Assembly (NCBI GenBank): GCA_963989385.1
Contig: OZ022513.1
Location: forward strand, 24,515,428-24,579,427
Direction: 5' to 3'
Origin: Ctena decussata
Lineage: Eukaryota > Mollusca > Bivalvia > Lucinida > Lucinidae
Length of the DNA: 64,000 bases
Shown: in pieces, positions 56,053 through 64,000 of the stretch
Numbering within the stretch: position 1 is the first letter of the stretch
How the letters are laid out: every line of letters starts with the position of its first letter
Notes under the pieces: generated by a model
Databases searched by the model: none
What the model was told of the DNA's origin: nothing
Seen by the model: only the letters and a program-made list of their open reading frames with translations
Translations under genes and position numbers: made by a program

Positions 56053-56255
56053 CCCTTAATGCGCCAAAAAGCAGTTAACAAATTTTATGTCTGCAGAATT
56101 TAAAAAAATGTTTCCTCCAAGCAATATCATATTGAGAATTCAAACACTAGAGGGCAAACAGTGTAGATTCAGATGAGGTGGCTCATTATGAGCCACCTCA
56201 TCTGGATCTACACTGTTTGCCAATTCAACAATTTTAATTTTTGGCGCTTTAACGG
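56053..56255 (+). mobile_element. Family A TTAA hairpin MITE, intact
   Basis: TTAA both sides; cccttaatgcgccaaaaagc ... tttttggcgctttaacgg; stem as in 13675. Confidence 0.9.
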
Positions 56256-56654
56256 TTAAAATGGTTACATGGAATATGTTTCTCAGAGAGGCAATTTTTC
56301 TGTCAGACTGGCCACAACATTATTTAAGTAGCAATCAAAACCAAAGCTGTGCAAAGGTAATTTGCACTGGTCAGTTGTATTATAGACACAGTCAACTCTC
56401 AATATCTCAAAGTCAAAGTTCATCTAAAACTACTGATATCTCAGAGTAAATTGTCTGGTCCCAGAAAATTTACTTTGAGATACCAGTAGTTTGAGATGGC
56501 ATCTATAGTCTTTAATACAAGAGGATTCTTTGAGATAACTATATTTGAGATAGCGAGAGTAACTGTATAACATGTATAAAGAATTGAGATTATTTTCTAT
56601 TTTGCAGGTGTTTTATAGGATATTATGTTGTTGTTTTCTGAGTTTAATGATTTA

Positions 56655-56884
56655 CAAGTGCTTTATATAAGAAGGAGTAACAGGGATAATTTAGGGATAA
56701 TTTTCCTTATTTCTCAAACCATATATTGTCACCCCTCATTAGAACCATCTCACAGCGATGGTTCTAATGTGGGGTCATGTTGCCGAGATGGTTCTAATTA
56801 GGGGTCTCAACATATGGTTTCCTTGAGAAGTAAGAAAATTTATCCCAGAATTATTCTCAAATATTTCTTTTATCTGGAACACTG
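56655..56884. mobile_element. Family E MITE with a doubled hairpin segment
   Basis: gctttatataagaaggagta ... cttttatctggaacactg; the accatctc..gatggttctaat unit occurs twice in the centre. Confidence 0.7.
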
Positions 56885-57046
56885 ATTTAAGTCATGTTTG
56901 CAGCATAATCTTGTGTTGTTTTCTTGTTGTTTCTGTTGTTTATGAATTAGCCTACAAGGTACTACGGACAATATACAGATTTTTATGACATGGTTTAAAA
57001 TGCAACACAGATATTTTATGGCACAAAGTTGTCATTTTTTTAACAA

Positions 57047-57284
57047 TGAATTAAGATAAATGGGACGGGTACACCTCCATCTTTTTTCTGCCATTTTTAC
57101 AAAGGGAAACAACTTTTATGACTTCCTGTTTGTTTCCCTGGATGATAGGATGATAAAGCACTTGTGAAATGTGGTTAACTGTTAAGGAAAAGAATTTGTT
57201 TCAGTGGAGCAAACTTCTTTAATTGTTGACTTTATTGAAGTAGGTGCTGAGAGTTGCTTCCCTTGAAAGTGTGTCTATTCACCT
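57047..57284. mobile_element. Family G MITE
   Basis: ggtacacctccatctttttt, caaagggaaacaactttta, gacttcctgtttgtttccct, gagttgcttcccttgaaagt..gtgtctattcacc: the same end as the source of the 36-bp minisatellite. Confidence 0.75.
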
Positions 57285-57287
57285 TAA

Positions 57288-57506
57288 CCCATTGCATTCT
57301 GGGTATTTTCTGTCATCTGCTAAAATTGTCGTCTGCATCAAAAATCAAGAATATTTTGACAATATTGATCTAACTAACTCTTGTAGAAATGATGTCTAGG
57401 CAGCAAACAGTTTGGATCTCAGATCAGGCTCCACGTTTGTGGGGCCTGATCTAGATCCAACCTGTTTGCCCAGATACCCCTAAAGGGGTATCCCCAATGG
57501 AATGGG
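57288..57506. mobile_element. Family F TTAA MITE
   Basis: TTAA both sides; cccattgcattctgggtatt ... ggaatggg; stem gcaaacagtttggatctcag / gatccaacctgtttgc. Confidence 0.87.
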
Positions 57507-57754
57507 TTAAGTTCACATAGTATACAGATGCAGTACATATTTTGAAGACATTTAATTTTAGCAGAGTACATTTGGTACCCTTCCAAAGGTAAATAATTTT
57601 GATTTTGATTTTTTTTGTCCACATTTTGTTCTGTTTCACATTGGTAAAATGTGAACTTGAAAAATATATGTCAGATGCCTGGATATGTTGCTGGTTTCAA
57701 GAAGAAAAAAAAGATACAGTGTGTAAAATTAATGTGGTTTTCATCAAGTTATAA

Positions 57755-58174
57755 ACTCTTAAAAGTGCCAAAGATGAAAATAACTGAATTTGCAATCATG
57801 GTAGATCCTGAAAAGGCGGCTCATAATGAGCTGCCACATCTGCATCTACGCTGTTAACCCTCCAGTCTTTGAATTCTCAGTATGATATAGCTGTGAAAAA
57901 AACATTTTTCTAAATTCGCAGATGTGAATTTATTTTGTCAGATTATTTGGCACTTTAAGGTTAAATTATTGTTTAACTCTTTCAGTACCAAAGAGCAGAC
58001 GACAAAATTTACGTCTGCAAAAATTTAAAAAAATCCTTGTCCAAGATATATTGAGAATTCAAAGACTATAGGGCAAACTGTGTAGATCCACATGAGGCGG
58101 CTCATTATGAGCCGCCTCATCAGGATCAACGCTGTTTGCAAATTTTGCTAATTTCGTCACTGGGGCTTAAAGAG
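57755..58174. mobile_element. Two neighbouring family A TTAA MITEs
   Basis: A reversed, diverged copy (57755-57960) and a GCGGC-subfamily forward copy (57977-58174), as at 3139-3541. Confidence 0.75.
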
Positions 58175-58672
58175 TTGAGAGAAACAGTATTCATATTGTG
58201 TATGCTTGGTGTTATGTTGTGTTGACAAAGCTCCAGAGTAGGATCAAGGGTAGTGGTTGGGGAAGCAAAAATATGGTCTGTTTACTTTTTCTTTTGGGCT
58301 CAGAAAATGAAAACGAAATGCTCTTAGTGTTTCTGTGAGTACCAAGCTGCTAGAGACCTTGCATCACATCATTAGTTGATGTCATTAAAATTTAGTCACG
58401 TCAAAAGTCTTTGATCTGCTGTCAAATGTCATCCTAGTTGCTTGCATGCCCTGTTTCTTTAATTAGAATGGAAAAAATAGTCAAAAATTGACTGATTTCT
58501 GCTTCTTATGAAAAATAGCAGTTGCTGATGAAAGATACAAGTTTCTTCTTGGAGCTGAAAGCATAAAGCATTAATACACTGCTAAGTAGCACTAAACATA
58601 ATTTCCACTAGTCTCTAAATAAAACACTCTAAATAAAACACTTTTGCCAGTGTATTTAAAAATGGAAGAAGT

Positions 58673-59189
58673 ATGGGTCACACAAGAAAACCATTAAAGG
58701 CATGTGCCCCCAGCAAAGACTCAGATCAGTCTGGGCATCTGCCCAGTCTGATCAGAGTTTTTGCTGTCCACATGGGCCGGGCCGGGTAGCGCAATCGGTA
58801 GGGCACCTGACTCATAAGTCAGAGGTTGTGGGTTCGAATCCCGGTCTGGCCACATACTTTCGTTTCTCCTTCCGCTGATTCAAGAAGGGCAGTTGTCAGT
58901 TACTGGCGAAAGTATGTGCACTTAGTACTGGTTAACCGCTTAGGAGGTCTAAGCCTGCCCAGGAATAGTGTGGTTAGGTTAACTGACCATCCCGACATGA
59001 CCTTAGTTGTTTACCGTGGACGTTAAGCATCAAATCAACCAACCAACTGTCCACATGGAGGTGGCTTAGATCCTTAGCAACCCTTTTAAGCACACAGCAA
59101 AGACTGATCAGACTAGGCTGATGCCCAGGCTGATCTGAATCTTTGCTGTGAGCACATGCAGCTTGCTTTGTTTTGTCGTGTCACTTCTC
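58673..59189. mobile_element. Family B MITE interrupted by SINE S1
   Basis: cacacaagaaaaccattaaa ... gttttgtcgtgtcacttctc, with the two GATCAG stems on either side of the SINE. Confidence 0.8.
58775..59044 (+). mobile_element. tRNA-headed SINE S1, full length, nested
   Basis: ggccgggccgggtagcgcaa head, B box gggttcgaatccc, (aacc)n tail; ctgtccacatg at 58764-58774 and 59045-59055 is the target duplication. Confidence 0.95.
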
Positions 59190-59324
59190 GTATACATCCC
59201 TGCTTTAAATATTTTGGGCAGTTTATATTAAAAGCAGAAGAAACATGGATGCTCTCTGTCACCCACCTCATTGTCCCTTGTCTGGAGCTGTGTTTGATTT
59301 AGAATGTTGTATGGAATCATTTAA

Positions 59325-59560
59325 ATGAGCTGCGACACAACAAAACCAACAAAGTTGCATATGCACCCAGCGAAGACTTAGATCAGCCTGTGCATTAAAT
59401 CTGTGCATCAGACTCTTTGCTGTGCCCCGCAAGGGTAGCTTAGGGTCTAAGCTAGCTCCATGTGGAGAGAGAAGACTCTGATAAGACTTGGAGGATGCCC
59501 AGACTGATCTGTCTATGCTGGGCACACCTGCCTTATTCTTGGTTTGTCATGTCGGGCTCA
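59325..59560. mobile_element. Family B MITE
   Basis: tgagctgcgacacaacaaaa ... tttgtcatgtcgggctca. Confidence 0.75.
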
Positions 59561-59891
59561 GTTAGCTATGGGCCTGCCATTGGAGAACTTAATCATATAA
59601 CTTAAGCATGTTTCAAAGAACCAGACTGGCCATTGGGATTAATTTCAAATCACTTTGTAAGAAAAACTAGTCTACAGGATTTTTAACTGTGCATGCAAAG
59701 ACAAACTTGCACAAATGCACAGTCAGGAAAAGGTATTTTCAAATTGAGTAAGGTTTGATTTTAGGCAAATAAGACCAAAACAGTCATTGTCTTTACTAAG
59801 ACAGCCCAGTATGGTCAGTTTGTGTACAGTTTGCCTTAAGACAATTTTTTTTACTTTTTTGAGCAGCATTTTGTTGTGTTCTCAACATTAT

Positions 59892-60131
59892 ATGAGCCAC
59901 GACGCGAGAAAACCAACAATGTGGATGTGCGGACAGCCCAGACTCAGATCAGCCTGGGCATCCGCCCAGTCTGATCAGAGACTTCGCTGTCCGCATGGAG
60001 GTAGCTTAGACCCTTGGCTACCCTTTTAGCGCTGAGCGAAGAGTCTGATTAGACTGGGCGGATGCCCAGGCTGATCTGAGAGTGCCCTGGGCGCACAACC
60101 ACATTGTTGGTTTTCTCGTGTTGCGGCTCAT
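59892..60131. mobile_element. Family B MITE, well preserved
   Basis: atgagccacgacgcgagaaa ... ttctcgtgttgcggctcat; stems gcctgggcatccgcccagtc and mirror. Confidence 0.85.
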
Positions 60132-60253
60132 GTCATACTAAGGCCTTAGTGAAAGTATATAGTTGTGTATTTGCATGTAAGCCGTCCCAATGGGCTAGTC
60201 TGCCTCTTTGTTATAACATGTATGTTGTAGTTTTCCTATGGGGAACCTTGTTT

Positions 60254-60528
60254 AATGTAAAATAAAATTTATTGTTCATGAACCATTTGTTCTCTTATTT
60301 TACTGCCTTGACCATTCAACGGTAGAGGATTTCGCAAACAGTGCAGAATTAGATAAAAAAAAAACACACACAGAAGGAGCAACACATTCAATGTAAAATA
60401 AAATTTATTGTTCATGAACCATTTGTTCTCTTATTCTACTGCCTTGACCATTCAGCAATAGAGGATTTTGCAAACAGTGCAGAAGTAGATAAAAAAAACA
60501 AAAAAAAAACGCAGAAGGAACGACACTC
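60254..60528 (+). repeat. Tandem duplication, 136-bp unit
   Basis: aatgtaaaataaaatttatt, gttctcttat, ccttgaccattcaac/gc and cgcagaaggaac occur twice in the same order, about 90 percent alike by eye. Confidence 0.9.
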
Positions 60529-60636
60529 GCAAGGTCTTATTTTTGGTGTTAAACCCCTCAGAACATTCAAGTGTAAAACCCCTCAAAACATTCAAGAGCA
60601 AAGATTCTGATACATGTGTATAAGAAATCTGTAATA

Positions 60637-60834
60637 GGGTCAAGTCAGGTAAATTCGGACAGCAGGTAAATTCGGACAGTGTCATTTTTTCCTTTATATG
60701 TCATTTTTTTCAAATTAAAAGAACATTAACTAGGTACACAGTGAAAATCCTGATAAGCCGTCTCATCTGGATTTTCACTGTTTGCAATGGTATGTCCGAA
60801 TTTACCTGCTGTCCGAAGTTACCCGACTTGACCC
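60637..60834. mobile_element. MITE with gggtcaagtc ends carrying the shared hairpin module
   Basis: gggtcaagtcaggtaaattc ... gacttgaccc with an internally repeated aggtaaattcggacag; the centre is acagtgaaaatcctgataag / tctggattttcactgtttgc. Confidence 0.8.
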
Positions 60835-61086
60835 CAATATAAGCAAACAATAATTATCAGAACAAGAGAAAAATCTCCCAAGAAACAAGGGGATTTGTTA
60901 CTGAAGTGGAAGTCCATAACAAGAGGCCAAAAAGGATGAAAAAGTCATAAATAGGTCACTTAGGTTACCATGTCCATTGTCAGTTTCAACAATACCTGCC
61001 TGAGTGAGTAGATCTAGTTCCCTGAGTCAAAAAGAAGGACAGAAAAGTCAGAAACGGATCACAAATGTCACCTTAATGTGCTTATA

Positions 61087-61195
61087 TAAGTACTGGGACA
61101 CCTAAAACCATTAATTTTCCATTTGTCCCAAATGGAAAATTAATGGTTATAGGTGTGCCAATGTTTAAGCACATTAGGGTATCCTGTGCATTGTT
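61087..61195. repeat. Hairpin element
   Basis: ccattaattttccatttg / caaatggaaaattaatgg is a perfect stem, with outer gtgctta / taagcac pairing; a diverged relative lies near 42400-42500. Confidence 0.8.
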
Positions 61196-61430
61196 AGTTT
61201 CAACAAACACCAGATGAGTAGATCTCATTTGCTGTAAAAATCACTGTAAAAATACCCAAGAACTGATAAAATCAAATTTCACATCCCACCACAACTCTAC
61301 ATAAGGGAGAAGAATAAAAACTTCACATAAAGAACTATAGACATGAGAACACATGGTCAGCAGATGAGTTGGTGTTGATCAGGAACTGCGTCAATTTCCA
61401 AGAAAGTGGTTACCAAGCTAGCTATAAAAA

Positions 61431-63330
61431 TTATGTCTCCCCCCTCTTGGGAGACATGTTTTTCCCATAGTTGTCTGTCTGTCCATTTGTCTGTGACTGT
61501 CGATCAGAAATCGTGTCCACTCCATAACTCAAACCGTTAAACGACATTTTGAAAACTTGGTACAATTTACAAATATAAAGCATCATCAGACAATGTGCTG
61601 CAGAGAACAAGAGCTGTAACTCCACTTACATTTTTTACTACATTTTTATGCCCTTTGTAATTATTAGATACAGTATGGAAGTCGTGTCCGCTCTTTAACA
61701 ATAAATTTCATGACACTAGAGAAATATATAAAGCATCATCAGTCTAAGTGCAAAGAACAAGAAAACATTACCCAAACTACATTTTCATATGCCTGTTTGA
61801 AAAACGGGACGTATATTGTTATGGTGCTGGCGTCCTGTCCATCCGCCCATCCGGCGTAAACTTCGTTTCCGGACAACTCCTCCTACAGTTTACATCCAAT
61901 CGAGCTGTAACTTGGTGTATATAGTAAGACTATGAGGTGGACCAGCGCATATCGTTTTGAGATTACGCTACAATGATCTTTAGCTGAGTTACAGCCCTTT
62001 ATTTAAAATTTTTGGGGTGTTCGTTTCCGGATAAGTCCTACAGTTCTCATCCAATTAAGCTGAAACTTTGTAAATAGTAAGACTACGATATGGAGTAGCG
62101 CATATTGTTTGGAGGTTACGCTCCGATGATTTTTAGCAGAGTTACAGCTCTTTGAAAGGGAGTTTGTATGGCGATTCTTTAGCATTCCATAACTTTGTTA
62201 CTCTTAAGCATAACATGATGAAACTTAATAGCAATGAAATTGAGGTTAAGTCATCATGTCTAATACAAGAATGGTTACTCCCCTTTAGTTTTTGAGTTAC
62301 TTCCCTTTAATTATTTTGTCAGATTATATTTGTACACCTCAAACCTAACTAACCCTGTGGACTATACTCATGAAACTTTATAGTAATGTATATTAGGTTG
62401 ACATGATATGCCACATATAAGAACGATTGCCTCCCCTTACGTTTGGAGTAACCTCCCTTTAAATATTTTCTAATGCTGTTCTTGTGCAAGCAATAAGTAG
62501 GCTACCATATGGAATATCTTGATGAAAATTTATAGCAGTGTGTATTAGGTTGAGGCGGTGTGTCTTATATATAAAAATAATTGCTCCGCCTTCCCTATTT
62601 ATGGAGTTACATCCCTTTGATGAATTTCTACCCCTATTCTTGGGCAATTCATTTCTAGTAACCGTATGGAAGATCTTGACGAAACTTTATAGCAATGTGT
62701 ATTAGGTTGAGACAGTATATCTAATAAAAGAATAATTGCTTCCCCTTTCTTATTTTTTTGAGTTACATCCCTTTGATTACTTTTAAAGGCTTTTCTTTTG
62801 AGAACCCTTACGTTTGGAATATCTTGATAAACTTAATAGCAATGTAGACAAGGATGAAACGGTGTGTGTCATTAGAATGGGTGCTCCCCATTACTTACTT
62901 TCAGAGTTATGTACCTTTTATTATTTCTTAGACTATTTTTGTTGGCACCATTACTAGGTTATTATTTTGGATATCTTGATGACTCTATAGCAATGTGCAT
63001 TTGCTTGATACTGTGTGTTGAGTATGGTCCCTCGGCCCCGAATGGTTGCTTCTCCTTACTTAATTTTGGAATTAGTATTTGCAGACTGTTCTTGTGCACA
63101 CATTAGTACCTGTTTGTGGTTGATTGTTAGGGATATAAATCTGCCCAAACTCACTCAAACACGGGCATATATTGCCCCGCTTGCGGAGATTTTGTTAACA
63201 GAGTTATGCCTCTTTGTAATTTTCAATATATAAATAGTGTCCGCTCTGTTTATTTTATACCATGGAAGATATTCGTACAAAACTTGGTACAAATATAAAG
63301 CATTAAAAGATAATATGCAAAGAACGTGAT
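61431..63330. repeat. Degenerate tandem repeats (atgtctccc and gttacttcccttt types)
   Basis: A gtctccc/gggagac start at 61436, then ccgtccatccgcccatccgg, then diverged units with gagttacntcccttt and tagcaatgtgtattaggttga. Related in style to the 168-bp array. Short open frames are repeat-derived. Confidence 0.7.
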
Positions 63331-63389
63331 CCAGTTATAAAAGACAAATTCCTTGTTTTTGGCTTCCTTAGTCTGTTCTGCAACAGACA

Positions 63390-63466
63390 AGTAAAAATGC
63401 CATTTTCGGAAGCCAAAGGCACGAGGTCCACTTTGGAACAAAGTGGACTCAGTACCTTTGGCTTGT
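63390..63466. repeat. Hairpin
   Basis: aagccaaaggcacgaggtcc / actttggaacaaagt with mirror tacctttggctt. Confidence 0.7.
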
Positions 63467-64000
63467 GTAAATAATTATATTTAATTCATTCCTTATAGTC
63501 TCCCTTTGAAAATAATGAAACCAAGTCCGTAAATTAAGTGACTGCTAATTATGCTCAACACAGTAGGTGAGGAATAAATGTCTTTAAGGGTTACGAATAC
63601 ACATGCATGATCAACTGCCTTGCATGATTTATAGTTCTGACGATAAATTCTAAACTCCATATTTGTGTATCAATATGCCACTAAAGTCAAAATGTCTAGA
63701 AGCATTTTCAGAGCTTAAATGATCTATGGTGTTTCCATCAGTGCATGCAGTTACATGTCGGCACCAATGGTTCAGAACAAATCCATAATAATTTCTTACT
63801 TCTATATTCTCTGATAACCATTATAACATCTTTTCAGTTAGCAATCACAGGCCCTCCTTAGTCCTTACAGCATGATGCTAGCTGCTGATTAACAAACTAC
63901 TAGAGCATCCATTCAACTTTGTAATCGACAAACGGCCAGGGCTATTGTATAAATTGTGATAGACATGGATAACGGTAAAAGAGTCATGTGACACATCGAG
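63467..64000. other. Intergenic, nothing recognised
   Basis: No gene or element ends seen up to the window edge. Confidence 0.45.

Noticed and set aside
58775..58853. Possible functional tRNA gene
   Set aside because: Same SINE head, with an exact 11-base target duplication around the full SINE.
59787..60029. 80-codon + strand frame
   Set aside because: Most of it is the family B MITE translated, and no splice or domain evidence exists.

Overview
This window looks like nuclear DNA from a mollusc, most likely a bivalve. One interrupted gene sits in a very dense bed of short transposable elements. The grounds are GT-AG introns, tRNA-headed SINEs with target-site duplications, many hairpin MITEs with TTAA or TA target sites, and repeat types familiar from bivalve genomes (the AGCTCACCTG repeat, and the 'atgtctccc ... 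ggtaactctggcatttatac' and GGTCA arrays). The organism call is inference. No bacterial or organellar genes are seen.

The only well-supported gene is on the + strand, from about 20614 to 54906. I assembled 16 exons by hand from splice sites and phase. They join without a frame break into 4851 bases (1616 codons plus stop); the true N-terminus may lie upstream. The predicted protein has a cytosolic N-terminus, a first membrane segment, a large ectodomain starting with an EGF-like domain and two short TNFR-like cysteine modules, then five more membrane segments. I predict six membrane spans, three extracellular loops and both ends cytosolic. I do not recognise the family of the polytopic part.

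Region by region: 1-1.2 kb, a 145-bp tandem array rich in AGGTCA half-sites; 1.3-15.4 kb, MITEs, SINEs and simple tandem arrays; 15.45-17.45 kb, a 2-kb element with inverted ends around 168-bp tandem monomers; 18.6-20.3 kb, a 36-bp minisatellite that grew from the end of a MITE; 20.6-54.9 kb, the gene, whose introns hold a 31-bp minisatellite (37.4-39.6 kb), nested SINEs and MITEs, and a 2.35-kb element carrying six copies of a 14-bp motif; 54.9-64 kb, intergenic MITEs and degenerate tandem repeats.

The most notable signals are: the unrecognised six-pass EGF/TNFR-like receptor; a 354-bp insertion that appears to have duplicated the splice acceptor of one exon; the six-motif 2.35-kb element; and a stem-loop module shared by several MITE families whose ends are otherwise unrelated.
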